Assembly: GCF_040373385.1 (NCBI RefSeq)
Contig: NZ_JBDXXH010000002.1
Span: forward strand, 434,001-498,000
DNA length: 64,000 nt
Direction: 5' to 3'
Source of the DNA: Nitratidesulfovibrio sp.
Lineage (GTDB): Bacteria > Desulfobacterota > Desulfovibrionia > Desulfovibrionales > Desulfovibrionaceae
In this document: piece by piece, positions 45,832-54,296 of the stretch
Position numbering within the stretch: position 1 is the first letter of the stretch
Layout of the letters: each line of letters opens with the position of its first letter
Translations under genes and position numbers: made by a program
The notes under the pieces: model-generated
Seen by the model: the letters and a program-made list of their open reading frames with translations, nothing else
What the model was told of the DNA's origin: nothing
The model's database searches: none

Positions 45832-46157
45832 GCGTGGGGTGGCGGGACACGTGCGGCGGAAGAGGCGTAAGAGGCGGAAGGCGTGGCTTGCCAATGCATC
45901 GTGCGGGTATGGATAGATGGCTGATTGTTCAATCATTATATATGGCAGTAATTCTTTATTTCACAATGGCGCCGTCTTTGTGCGCCATGCCCGCCTGCCA
46001 TGGAAAAATGCCAATGGAACATCACGTAGTGCACCGAAGAAACAGCTAGTACCGCAAATGCACAATGTCCGTTCGCTCCGCGTGGCGCATCTTGAACGGG
46101 AGGAAGCATGTGATAAGAGGGGGTGACCCCTCTCCCGTAACGGCCAAAGGAGGACGC
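45832..46157. other. Regulatory-looking AT-rich region before a small gene
   Basis: No gene supported. 45918-46010 is markedly AT-rich for this genome (TCATTATATATGG, TTCTTTATTT). It contains arms TGATTG and CAATCA around TT (45922-45935). Close to the next start there is a hairpin AGAGGGG (46116-46122) / CCCCTCT (46127-46133). It probably carries the promoter and leader of the 46158 gene, but no unambiguous -35/-10 pair is visible. Confidence 0.45.
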
Positions 46158-46397
46158 ATGAACAACGAAGACTACCCGTACGACCTGATGCAGGTCGTGC
46201 TTGTGACGCGTGACGGCAAGCGGCTGGAGATAGAGGCGCGGGTGGGGTCGCTGTTGTTCGTTGACGTGGAGCATGAAAACTGTTGCGTCAGTTGCGATGC
46301 ACAGTCGTGGGACGATGTGCCGGGCATGCGCCGCCGCGCGGTGCGCCGTATGATGGATGCGCTGCACGAGACGTTGCCGCTGCTGGCCGATCAGTAA
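46158..46397 (+). CDS. Small hypothetical protein
   Basis: 79 residues: MNNEDYPYDLMQVVLVTRDGKRLEIEARVGSLLFVDVEHENCCVSC..., then a basic helix MRRRAVRRMMDALHETLPLLADQ. The first half looks like a beta-sheet module with Cys-Cys-x-x-Cys (residues 42-46); the second is an amphipathic helix. No signal peptide or membrane segment. AAAGGAGG seven bases before ATG and its own strong terminator show it is a real, separately transcribed gene. Family unknown to me. Confidence 0.78.
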   Translation: MNNEDYPYDLMQVVLVTRDGKRLEIEARVGSLLFVDVEHENCCVSCDAQSWDDVPGMRRRAVRRMMDALHETLPLLADQ

Positions 46398-46450
46398 AGT
46401 GCGCCCCGGTTCGGGGTGTGCCCCTTCGGTCATGCCGAAGGGGTGATGCA

Positions 46451-46481
46451 GGGGGATGTCGCAGGGCGCGGCATCCCTTTT
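46451..46481 (+). terminator. Rho-independent terminator of the 46158 gene
   Basis: 10-bp stem GGGATGTCGC (46451-46460) with GCGGCATCCC (46466-46475), one wobble pair, then T6. Two more hairpins precede it: CCCCTTCGG (46419-46427) with CCGAAGGGG (46433-46441), and a small one at 46402-46414. After it, up to 46718, I see no gene or signal. Confidence 0.88.
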
Positions 46482-46718
46482 TTGTTGCCGCAGTCTGGCG
46501 AAATGGCGGTTTTCCGAAGCCAGTGGTGCGTGGGGCGGGACGTGCGGCGCGTAGTGGCCGGTGAACGGCGTGTGTCGTCGGGTTCGATGCCGGATGCCGC
46601 GCTGTCGTTCCTGCGCCGCCCGCCACCGACCAACGGCGCCGCGTGCGGCTTTGGCCGGTCTCCTTTCCCGATTTTCGCGCGCTTGCGGGTGCATGAGCGC
46701 CATTCACCGAAAGTGACG

Positions 46719-46733
46719 TGGCACTCTTTCCGC
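46719..46733 (+). promoter_or_regulatory. Possible sigma-54 promoter before the acetate permease operon
   Basis: TGGCAC (46719-46724) is a perfect -24 element, and GC follows exactly 10 bases after its GG (46732-46733), but the -12 box reads CCGC, not TTGC. It lies about 130 bases before the DUF485 gene. No activator gene is adjacent. Confidence 0.33.
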
Positions 46734-46863
46734 GTGGCCGTACAACGGAGCCATCGACACCGGCGACACCGTGACGGCACGAGCGTCGCCGGACGGGCAC
46801 TGCATCGGCCCGCGCCCATATCTGCGGGTGCGCGGGCTGGCGGAACACCACAAGGAGGCACGC

Positions 46864-47313
46864 ATGGCCACGATCACCGAAACGGCGGGCACCACCGGCA
46901 TGACCATGGAAGCCCCCAAACCCCACATGGCTCCGGCCCAGCACGGGGCATCACCTCTGCCGCATCGGGCGCACAACCACCCCGACGAGGCGCAGTTCGC
47001 GGCGCTGGTCCGCGCCCGGTGGAGCGTTTCCCTCACCCTGACCGCCCTGATGCTGGTCATCTACTTCGGCTTCATCATGGTTCTGGCCTTCCGGCGAGAC
47101 CTGTTGCAGGCCTCCGTGGGCGGCGGCATGACCCTGGGCATTCCCGTGGGGTTCGGCATCATCGTCATCGCCTCGGCGCTCACCGGCGTCTACGTGTGGT
47201 GGGCCAACCGGGCGTACGACGGCGCGGTGCGCCGCATCGTGGCGGGTATGCAATCGGGCGTGCAGTCCGGCGAAAAAGCGGGCCAGACCATGAAGGGGGG
47301 GCACCATGGCTAG
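46864..47313 (+). CDS. DUF485 membrane protein (YjcH type)
   Basis: 149 residues. A soluble His/Pro-rich N-terminus of about 40 residues precedes the DUF485 core: [40 protein letters not shown], then a second membrane helix [22 protein letters not shown]. The two-helix protein with FAALV-R-R pattern is typical of YjcH, which always sits next to ActP. AAGGAGG before the ATG is strong. Its end overlaps actP by 8 bp, implying coupled translation and a shared complex or stabilising role. Confidence 0.9.
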   Translation: MATITETAGTTGMTMEAPKPHMAPAQHGASPLPHRAHNHPDEAQFAALVRARWSVSLTLTALMLVIYFGFIMVLAFRRDLLQASVGGGMTLGIPVGFGIIVIASALTGVYVWWANRAYDGAVRRIVAGMQSGVQSGEKAGQTMKGGHHG

Positions 47314-48865
47314 CGAATTCACGTCCACCATCGGGCAGCCCAACGCGCTGTCCATCGGGTTCTTTTTCCTGTTCGTGGCCTTTACCCTGGGCGTCACGTG
47401 GTGGGCGGCCCGGCGCAGCCGTTCGGCGGCGGAATTCTATGCGGCCGGGCGCAGCGTCACCGGGTTCCAGAACGGGTTGGCCCTTGCGGGCGACTACATG
47501 AGCGCGGCCTCGTTCCTGGGCATTGCCGGGCTGGTGGCGCTGAAGGGGTACGACGGGCTCATCTATTCCATCGGCTTTCTGGTGGGCTGGCCGGTGATGA
47601 TGTTCCTCATCGCCGAGCCCCTGCGCAACCTTGGCAAGTACACCTTCGCCGACGTGGTGGCCTACCGCCTGCGGCAAAAGCCCATCCGCGTGGCGGCGGC
47701 GTGCGGTTCGCTGATGACCGTGGCTTTCTACCTCATCGCCCAGATGGTGGGTTCCGGCTCGCTGGTGCATTTGATGTTCGGTCTGCCGTACGAAACGGCG
47801 GTGCTGGTGGTGGGCGCGGTGATGATCGCGTACGTGCTGTTCGGCGGCATGCTGGCCACCACCTGGGTGCAGATCATCAAGGCCGTGCTGCTGCTGGGCG
47901 GGGCCAGCGTGATGGTGTTCTTCGTCTTGCGGCACTTCGGCTTCAGCCCGGCGGAACTGTTTCGCGCATCCGCCGCGCGCTACGGCGACAAGGTGCTGGC
48001 CCCCGGCGGCCTTGTGTCCAATCCGTGGGACGCCCTGTCGCTGGGCATGGCGCTGATGTTCGGCACGGCCGGGTTGCCGCACATCCTGATGCGCTTCTAC
48101 ACCGTGCCGGACGCCAAGGCCGCCCGCAAGTCGGTGTTCTATGCCACGGGCCTCATCTCGTACTTCTACGTGCTCACCTTCATCATCGGCTTCGGGGCCA
48201 TGACGCTGGTGGGGCAGGATGTCATCGCCGGGTTCGACAAGGGCGGCAACATGGCCGCGCTGCTGCTGGCCGAGGTGACCGGCGGCACCATGTTCCTGGG
48301 CTTCATCGCCGCCGTGGCCTTCGCCACCATCCTGGCCGTGGTGGCCGGGCTGACCCTGGCGGGCGCCACCACCTACGCGCATGATCTTTACGCCAACGTG
48401 TTCCGACGTGGGCAATCCACGGAAGACGACGAGGTGCGCATGGCCAAGCGGGCCACCGTGGCGCTGGGCGTGCTGGCCGTGGCACTGGGCATCGCCTTCA
48501 AGGGGCAGAACGTGGCCTTCATGGTGGGACTGGCCTTCGCCATCGCCGCCAGCGCCAACTTCCCCGCGCTGCTCATGTCCATCCTGTGGAAGCGCTTTTC
48601 CACCTTCGGGGCGGTGTGCTCCATCGCCACCGGGGCCACGCTGGCCGTTGGGCTCATCGTGCTCAGCCCCACCGTGTGGGTGGACGTGCTGCATTCGCCG
48701 TGGGGCATGGCCGCGCCCTTCATGCTGAAGAACCCGGCGCTCATCTCGCTGCCAGCAGCCTTTGCCGCCGGGTGGCTGGGTTCGGTGCTGCGGCCCGAAC
48801 CCGACGCGGAACAGCGCTACGCCGAACAGAAGATCCGCAACTACCTTGGCGTGGGCGCGGAGTAG
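47306..48865 (+). CDS. actP: Acetate/monocarboxylate:cation symporter ActP (SSS family)
   Basis: 519 residues with about 13 membrane helices. It has [46 protein letters not shown] (28-73), the SSS substrate/sodium region of Act[32 protein letters not shown] sequence in the middle, and a C-terminal [12 protein letters not shown]. It probably imports acetate or related short acids with sodium; acetate is the end product of lactate oxidation in incomplete-oxidising sulfate reducers, so re-uptake or export balance is plausible. In an operon with DUF485, two CBS/DUF294 genes and an exonuclease. Confidence 0.88.
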   Translation: MASEFTSTIGQPNALSIGFFFLFVAFTLGVTWWAARRSRSAAEFYAAGRSVTGFQNGLALAGDYMSAASFLGIAGLVALKGYDGLIYSIGFLVGWPVMMFLIAEPLRNLGKYTFADVVAYRLRQKPIRVAAACGSLMTVAFYLIAQMVGSGSLVHLMFGLPYETAVLVVGAVMIAYVLFGGMLATTWVQIIKAVLLLGGASVMVFFVLRHFGFSPAELFRASAARYGDKVLAPGGLVSNPWDALSLGMALMFGTAGLPHILMRFYTVPDAKAARKSVFYATGLISYFYVLTFIIGFGAMTLVGQDVIAGFDKGGNMAALLLAEVTGGTMFLGFIAAVAFATILAVVAGLTLAGATTYAHDLYANVFRRGQSTEDDEVRMAKRATVALGVLAVALGIAFKGQNVAFMVGLAFAIAASANFPALLMSILWKRFSTFGAVCSIATGATLAVGLIVLSPTVWVDVLHSPWGMAAPFMLKNPALISLPAAFAAGWLGSVLRPEPDAEQRYAEQKIRNYLGVGAE

Positions 48866-48867
48866 GC

Positions 48868-50601
48868 ATGAAGACCGGCGATCCCGCCATGGCATCCGTG
48901 GCCCCTCCCGACGGGGAGGGGCCTTTGGTGCGGGAAGGGGACCGGGAGGCGCGAGACCCGTTGTCCCTGGCCGCGTTGCCTGCGGAAAATCCGCTGCTGC
49001 GTCCCGTGCGCGAGGTGGTGGATGGGCCTGCGGGGACTGGTGGGATTGGCGGGACTGGTGCGACTGGTGAGACTGGGCTCCGCGCGCCGCTGTTCGTGGC
49101 GGCGGGCACCCCCCTGCGCGAGGCCGCCGCACGCATGGCCGGGGCGGGTGCATCCGCCTGCCTGGTGCGTGCGGCGGGGGAGGGCACCGGGCGGGATGCG
49201 CAGCAGGTTGCGTCGGGCTGTCCACGTCCTGCGGGCATCCTGACCGAGCGCGACGTGGTGCGCGCGCTGGCCCAACACGGTCCGGGCGCGGCCACGCTGC
49301 CGGTGGAGGCGGCCATGACCGCCGTGCTGGTCACCGTGCGCGAGGATGAACTGCTGTTCGAGGGGCTGTCGCGCATGGTGCGCCACGCCATCCGGCGGCT
49401 GGTGGTGATGGCGGCGGATGACACGGTACGCGGCATGCTGGAGGAACGCGACCTGCTGGCCGCCGGGGCGGACAACCCCGTGCAGTTGGTGGCGGACATG
49501 GCCGCCGCGCCGGACGGGGCCGCCTGCCGCCCTCTGCTGGAACGGGCACGCCGGGTGGTGGTGCGTTGCGTGGAACAGGGGGTGCCCGCGCAGCACGTGG
49601 GGCGGCTGGGCGCCGAATTGCACGACCATCTGCTGGCCCGCCTGACGCACCTTGCCGTGGCGGCCATGCCGTTGCCGCCCTCGGCTCCGTTCGGCATGGC
49701 CGTGTTGGGCAGCCAGGCCCGGCGCGAGCAGTTCCTGGCCGCCGACCAGGACGCGGCCATGGTCATTTCCGAGGCTTCCGGCGACGTGCCTGCGGAACAG
49801 GTGGCCGACTATTTCGCGCGTCTTGCCGCGCGTCTTGCCGCCTTGCAGGCCGAGGCAGGCGTGCCGGACTGCCCGCACGGCGTGGTACCGGGCAACCCCG
49901 CCTGGCGCATGACCCTGCCCCAGTGGCGGGCGGACGTGGCGACCATGCTGCGCGCCCCCGATGCGCCGGGGGTGCTGCGCTGTTCCATGCTGGCGGATGC
50001 GCGCGGCGTGGACGACGGCTGGGACCTGGTGGCGCGTCTGCGCGCCCTGCTGGGTGACATGGTGCGCAACGTTCCGCTGATGCTGCGCTACATGGCGCGA
50101 GAGGCCGTGCGCTTTGCCCCGCCGCTGGGTGTGTTCGGGGCGTTGGTGATGGAGCGGGCCAAGGCAGGCGGTGCAGGCGGTACAGGCGGATCAGGCGAAT
50201 CCGGAGGGCCATCCGGGTTGGGCGAATCAGGCGGGCGTGGCGCGGGCACGCTGGACCTCAAGCGGGGCGGGCTGTTTCCGCTGATGCACGGGGTGCGCAC
50301 CCTGACGCTGGACGCAGGCGTCACCGCGCACGATACCGTTGGGCGCATCACGCAACTGCGGGAGGCAGGAGTGTTGTCCGCAGCGCGCGCGGCGGACCTT
50401 GGCGAGGCCATGGACCATCTGCTGGGACTGCGGGCGCGGGCGCAGGCGGCGGCGCTGCGGGGCGGCGCGGTTCCCGATGACCGGGTGCACCCCCACACAC
50501 TTTCCGGCCTGGAGCGGGAACGGCTCAGGCAGTGCTTCAAGGTTGTGGCGGACTTTCAGGACATGCTGCGGCGCCGCTATTCGCTGCATCTGATGACCTA
50601 G
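48868..50601 (+). CDS. CBS-domain/DUF294 putative nucleotidyltransferase, catalytic residues intact
   Basis: 577 residues. Two CBS domains (about 75-205) are followed by a DUF294 nucleotidyltransferase-like domain with GSQARREQ (281-288) and Asp293/Asp295 (D-x-D), then the DUF294 C-terminal helical domain (IRELREAGVLS-like ITQLREAGVLSAARAADLGEAMDHLLGLRAR). Two Gly-rich repeats (GTGGIGGTGATGETG near 52-66; GGAGGTGGSGESGG near 434-447) come from 9-bp DNA repeats. There is no N-terminal cyclic-nucleotide domain. It starts 2 bp after the actP stop. Members of this family resemble GlnD-type uridylyltransferases and may signal energy or acetate status; substrate unknown. Confidence 0.82.
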   Translation: MKTGDPAMASVAPPDGEGPLVREGDREARDPLSLAALPAENPLLRPVREVVDGPAGTGGIGGTGATGETGLRAPLFVAAGTPLREAAARMAGAGASACLVRAAGEGTGRDAQQVASGCPRPAGILTERDVVRALAQHGPGAATLPVEAAMTAVLVTVREDELLFEGLSRMVRHAIRRLVVMAADDTVRGMLEERDLLAAGADNPVQLVADMAAAPDGAACRPLLERARRVVVRCVEQGVPAQHVGRLGAELHDHLLARLTHLAVAAMPLPPSAPFGMAVLGSQARREQFLAADQDAAMVISEASGDVPAEQVADYFARLAARLAALQAEAGVPDCPHGVVPGNPAWRMTLPQWRADVATMLRAPDAPGVLRCSMLADARGVDDGWDLVARLRALLGDMVRNVPLMLRYMAREAVRFAPPLGVFGALVMERAKAGGAGGTGGSGESGGPSGLGESGGRGAGTLDLKRGGLFPLMHGVRTLTLDAGVTAHDTVGRITQLREAGVLSAARAADLGEAMDHLLGLRARAQAAALRGGAVPDDRVHPHTLSGLERERLRQCFKVVADFQDMLRRRYSLHLMT

Positions 50602-50617
50602 GCGGGGCGGAGAACAC

Positions 50618-52801
50618 ATGCACGAGGACGTGATCCGTTTCCTGCGGGGGATACCCCCGTTCCGGTTCCTGCCGCGTGCCCGGCTGCGCGCGTTGGCTTT
50701 CGGCACGCAGGTGGCGTTCATTCCGGCGGGCGAGGCGCTGGAAAGCACCACGGAGGACGGAATGCCCGTGCTGCACGTGGTGGTGAAAGGGGCCATTGCC
50801 GTGGGCGCTGCGTCCGCCGGGCCGGATTGTGGTGCGCAGCGCCGGGAAGTGCTGGGGCCGGGCGCGGTGTTCGGCTGGCCCTTCGGGCGGGCGGGGGCGG
50901 CTCGCGGGATCGTGCCGGCCGGGGAAGGCGGCAGGATGCGGCTCGCCGTGCCCCCGGCGTACGCCGCCAGCGATGCCCTGTGCTATCTGCTGCCCGCGCA
51001 GGCCGTGTCCGATGCCTTGGACGGCAGGCCCGAGTTGGGACAACTGCTGGCTCCCGGCTTCGGCCCGGTGTTGCTGGAACTGGGCGCGGCGGATATGGCC
51101 CGGCGCGGTGCGCTGGCCTGGCAGGGCGGGCGTCCATGGCAGTCCGTTACCGCCGGGGAAGCCATGCCCGCAGGGTTTGCGGCGGCGCCTGTCCATGTAT
51201 CGCTGCGCGAGGCGGCCCGGCTGATGACCGAGCGCCAGCGTAGCGCCATCGTACTGGTGGACGGCAAGGGCAGGGCGGCGGGCATTTTGACCGACCGGGA
51301 TTTCCGTTCCCGCGTGGTGGCGGGCGGGGCCGCACACGACCTGCCCGCCAGCGCGCGGATGTCCGCGCCGGTGCTGTGCGTGCAGGCCGGAACGCCGTGT
51401 CTGGACGTGATGCTGCTCATGGCCGGGCGCAACATCCATCACGTGGTGGTGGTCGAGGGCGACGAGCCGGTGGGGGTGCTGTCCTCGCACGACCTGATGG
51501 TGCTGCGCGGGGTGTCGCCCACGGCACTGGCAGAGCGCATCGGCGCGGCGGGCACGTTGACCGAACTGGTGGAGGCCGCTCCGCGCGTCGATGCGCTGGC
51601 CGCCGTGCTGCTGGGCGAGGGGGCGCGCGCGGCCACGCTGTCCGCCACCCTGCCGGACCTGCACGACCGCATGACCGCACGGCTGTTCGAACTGGGCATT
51701 GCCGCGCTGGGGGCGCCGCCGTGCCCATGGTGCTTCGTGGCCTTCGGCACGGCGGCCCGGCGCGAGGCGTGGTTTCGCCACCGGCAATGGAACGGGCTGG
51801 TGGTGGGCGAGATACCCGTCACACCCGGCAACGATGGCCGCGATCCCCACCCCGCCGGAGCGGCAGGGGCAGATTCCGTAGCCGCCTATTTCGGCACGCT
51901 GGCCCGCTTCGTGCGCGACGGACTGCGCGCGCTGGGCTTTGCGCCCTGCTCGCAGGGGCGCATGGCTGCAACGCCCGGCTGGACGCTGACCATGGCGGGC
52001 TGGCGGGACAGGTTGCGGCATTTGGCGGGAGCAGAATGCGGCAGCACGGCAAATTGTGCGACCTTGAATTGTGCGGCCTTGGACATGCCGTTGCCGGTGC
52101 GGCTGGGCATGTTCGACGTGCGCCCGGTGTGCGGTGATGGTGAACTGGGCCTGCGCGTGGCCGCCGAGGCCGATGCGGCACTGGCGGACGCGGTGCGGGC
52201 CGGGGCGTATTGGCCGCTGGCGGCGGAGCAGGAGGTGCTGGCGGGACAGGCGGGACAGGCGGGACAGGGGGGACGGGGGGGCTCTCCGCGCGCGGAACTG
52301 ACAGCCATGGCGCGGGTTCTGTCGGCGGGGCACAACGTGCAGCCCCCCGCAACCCTGACACGGCTGGATGCTGTTGCGGCGGACTTAGCCGCGCGCGAAG
52401 GCGCGTGCAAAGAGACGGACGCCGAAGCTCTGGGCGATGCCCGGCGGGCCTGCGAATACCTGCTGCTGCGCTTCGCACATGGGGAACTTGCCCGCCACGG
52501 CATGGGAGACGGCCCGAACGAGAGCGGTGAGGACGAGAGCCGCGAGGAGGCGGACGATGCCGGGGCCATGGCGATGGATTCTTCCGGCGGTGCTCCTGTG
52601 GTCGAGGGGGGGGATGCACCGAACGGACCGGGCGGACTGGACGCGCTGGCCCTGCGCCGCGCCCGCGATGTACTGCACGCGCTCGACGGGCTGCCGGGCC
52701 CTCGTAAGGGCGCCACGCCGCCCCGTCCGGGAGTGGACGCGAATGGCGTACCCGTCGGTCATGCTTCGAGCGTATCGCCCCGTCAGGGAGGCAGGCCGTG
52801 A
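50618..52801 (+). CDS. cNMP/CBS/DUF294 protein with degenerate nucleotidyltransferase site
   Basis: 727 residues: an N-terminal cyclic-nucleotide-binding-like domain (IRFLRGIPPFRFLPRARLRALAF ... LHVVVKGAIAVG, about 5-110), two CBS domains (about 180-320), then a DUF294-type domain. Where its neighbour has GSQARREQ-FLAA-DQD, this protein has GTAARREA (377-384) and Arg389/Trp391, so both catalytic aspartates are lost. It is probably a regulatory pseudo-enzyme. Residues 540-546 and neighbours are Gly/Gln repeats (9-bp DNA repeats). It starts 16 bp after the first paralogue and overlaps the next start. The pair likely forms a complex. Confidence 0.8.
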   Translation: MHEDVIRFLRGIPPFRFLPRARLRALAFGTQVAFIPAGEALESTTEDGMPVLHVVVKGAIAVGAASAGPDCGAQRREVLGPGAVFGWPFGRAGAARGIVPAGEGGRMRLAVPPAYAASDALCYLLPAQAVSDALDGRPELGQLLAPGFGPVLLELGAADMARRGALAWQGGRPWQSVTAGEAMPAGFAAAPVHVSLREAARLMTERQRSAIVLVDGKGRAAGILTDRDFRSRVVAGGAAHDLPASARMSAPVLCVQAGTPCLDVMLLMAGRNIHHVVVVEGDEPVGVLSSHDLMVLRGVSPTALAERIGAAGTLTELVEAAPRVDALAAVLLGEGARAATLSATLPDLHDRMTARLFELGIAALGAPPCPWCFVAFGTAARREAWFRHRQWNGLVVGEIPVTPGNDGRDPHPAGAAGADSVAAYFGTLARFVRDGLRALGFAPCSQGRMAATPGWTLTMAGWRDRLRHLAGAECGSTANCATLNCAALDMPLPVRLGMFDVRPVCGDGELGLRVAAEADAALADAVRAGAYWPLAAEQEVLAGQAGQAGQGGRGGSPRAELTAMARVLSAGHNVQPPATLTRLDAVAADLAAREGACKETDAEALGDARRACEYLLLRFAHGELARHGMGDGPNESGEDESREEADDAGAMAMDSSGGAPVVEGGDAPNGPGGLDALALRRARDVLHALDGLPGPRKGATPPRPGVDANGVPVGHASSVSPRQGGRP
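52241..52267. repeat. 9-bp tandem repeat, 3 copies
   Basis: GCGGGACAG three times in a row (52241-52249, 52250-52258, 52259-52267), encoding AGQ repeats in the second CBS/DUF294 protein. In frame. Confidence 0.9.
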
Positions 52802-53682
52802 AGCGGCTGCTGCGCCGCCTGCTGTCCGGCAGCGGTCCGGACCCGGCCACGCCACTGCGGCGGATGGTCTTCGTGTCCGTTGACTGCGAGATGACCGGCC
52901 TGAGCCCCGCCCGCGACGATCTGCTGGCCGTGGGGGCCGTGGCCCTGCGGGGCACGCGCATGGACCTTTCCGCCACCTTTCGCGGACGGCTGCGTCCGGT
53001 CTGCCCGGTGCGGCCCGAAGGGGTGCCCGTGCACGGCATCCTGCCCGGAGAGGCGGCCCACGGCGACGACGCGGCGACGGAACTGGCCCGTCTGGATGCC
53101 TGGCTTGCCGGGTGTACCGCAGCGCCAGGCGCGGGGAACGGGGCAGGGGTGCACGTGGTGCTGCTGGGATGGTGCCTGGGGCTGGACGAGGCATTCCTGG
53201 CCGCAGGGCGCAAGCGCGCCGGGCTGCCTGCCCGCACGCATCCCCGCTGCGACGTGCTGGACCTGTTCCGGCATCTGCGCGCCACGGGGCGTCCGGCGGC
53301 GGGCAGCATGCCCGTACAGCAGCATCTTGAAACGGCGGGAAGCGTGTCATCTTCACGCGCGTTGCCTGCGCCACCGCTTGCCCCGGCGCATGCCCCAGCG
53401 CCTGCTCCGGTCGTGCCGGATTCTCCGGACATGCTCGCCGCGCTGGGGGATATCCCCCTCAAGGACGCAGACCTGTACGCGGTGGCCCGTGCCCTTGGGG
53501 TAGAGGTGCACGGCGCGCACGACGCACTGGGTGATGCCTGCCTGTGCGCGCAGGTGTTCCAGCGTCTGGTTCCGTTGCTGGAGCGGGGCCTTGGCCGCAA
53601 GGCCGTGTGGGGTGATCTGACGCGCGTGGCCAACACGGCGACATGCGGGGCGCGCCACGGGGGCGGGGCCTTCGGGCTGTGA
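52798..53682 (+). CDS. DnaQ-like 3'-5' exonuclease (DNA polymerase III epsilon-type fold)
   Basis: 294 residues. Exo I motif VDCEMTGL (Asp29, Glu31), a central LLGWCLGLDEAFL, and Exo III HDALGDA (His241, Asp246) are in place, so the active site looks complete. Residues 180-215 are an Ala/Pro/Ser-rich insert (PAPPLAPAHAPAPAP). The GTG start overlaps the preceding stop (GTGA), so the gene is translationally coupled to the CBS/DUF294 gene. Exonuclease-fold genes in this position are common beside DUF294 genes in proteobacteria; the physiological substrate in that context is not established. Ends at a strong hairpin. Confidence 0.85.
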   Translation: MKRLLRRLLSGSGPDPATPLRRMVFVSVDCEMTGLSPARDDLLAVGAVALRGTRMDLSATFRGRLRPVCPVRPEGVPVHGILPGEAAHGDDAATELARLDAWLAGCTAAPGAGNGAGVHVVLLGWCLGLDEAFLAAGRKRAGLPARTHPRCDVLDLFRHLRATGRPAAGSMPVQQHLETAGSVSSSRALPAPPLAPAHAPAPAPVVPDSPDMLAALGDIPLKDADLYAVARALGVEVHGAHDALGDACLCAQVFQRLVPLLERGLGRKAVWGDLTRVANTATCGARHGGGAFGL

Positions 53683-53758
53683 GGCGCATGGCGCCGCCGT
53701 GTCCGTGCCGCCTGTATCCGCCCCATTTCCCTGAACAGCGCAGGCACACAGCATGACG

Positions 53759-53796
53759 AACCGCCCCGCCGGAACGTTTGTTCCGACGGGGCGGTT
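53759..53796 (+). terminator. Terminator of the actP operon (possibly bidirectional)
   Basis: 17-bp stem with one mismatch: AACCGCCCCG... (53759-53775) with 53780-53796, loop GTTT, followed by TTGCTTGTTTT. It stands between the convergent exonuclease and ridA genes. Confidence 0.85.
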
Positions 53797-53852
53797 GCTT
53801 GTTTTCGAGTACCGGATCGGGGGTCGTGCAGCGTCAGTGGAGAAGCCGTTTC

Positions 53853-54227
53853 CTAGCGGACGGCGACGACTTCCACTTCCACCTTTGCCCCCAGCGGCAG
53901 GGCCGCCACAGCAAAGCAGCTGCGGGCCGGAAAGGGCGCGGAAAAGAACGTTGCGTACACCTCGTTTACTGCAGGAAAGTCCTTGATGTCGGCAAGATAC
54001 ACGGTAGCCTTGAGTACCTTGTCAAGACCTGTCCCCGCCGCCTCTAGAATCGCCCTGACGTTGCGCAGCGACTGCGCGGCCTGTTCCCTCACGTCATCGG
54101 GCATGGCCTTGGTGGCGGGGTCAATGGGCAACTGGCCGGACGCGAAGACGAGGTTGCCGGTGGCCATGGCCTGGGAGTACGGGCCCACGGCTCCGGGGGC
54201 TGCCGCGGTGTCTATGCGTGTGAGCAT
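53853..54227 (-). CDS. ridA: RidA-family enamine/imine deaminase
   Basis: 124 residues: RIDTAAAPGAVGPYSQAMATGNLVFASGQLPIDP, LRNVRAILEAAGTGLDKVLKATVYL, PARSCFAVAALPLGAKVEVEVVAV. The family's catalytic Arg102 and Glu118 are present. RidA hydrolyses 2-aminoacrylate and similar reactive enamines to keto acids and ammonia. AGGA six bases before ATG 54225-54227 fixes the start; an upstream in-frame ATG is less good. Last gene of the dpaL operon, where it can quench the aminoacrylate that the ammonia-lyase produces (inference from chemistry and position). Confidence 0.93.
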   Translation of the reverse strand: MLTRIDTAAAPGAVGPYSQAMATGNLVFASGQLPIDPATKAMPDDVREQAAQSLRNVRAILEAAGTGLDKVLKATVYLADIKDFPAVNEVYATFFSAPFPARSCFAVAALPLGAKVEVEVVAVR

Positions 54228-54296
54228 GTGCGTTCCTGGGTTGTCATTTTGATGTTCATGGAAGCCTGTGGACGGGGCTGACATCGACGCCGCCGA

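Noticed and set aside
43180..45936. 918-codon open frame on the minus strand opposite the LonB-like protease
   Set aside because: Antisense shadow; the plus-strand frame has all protease motifs.
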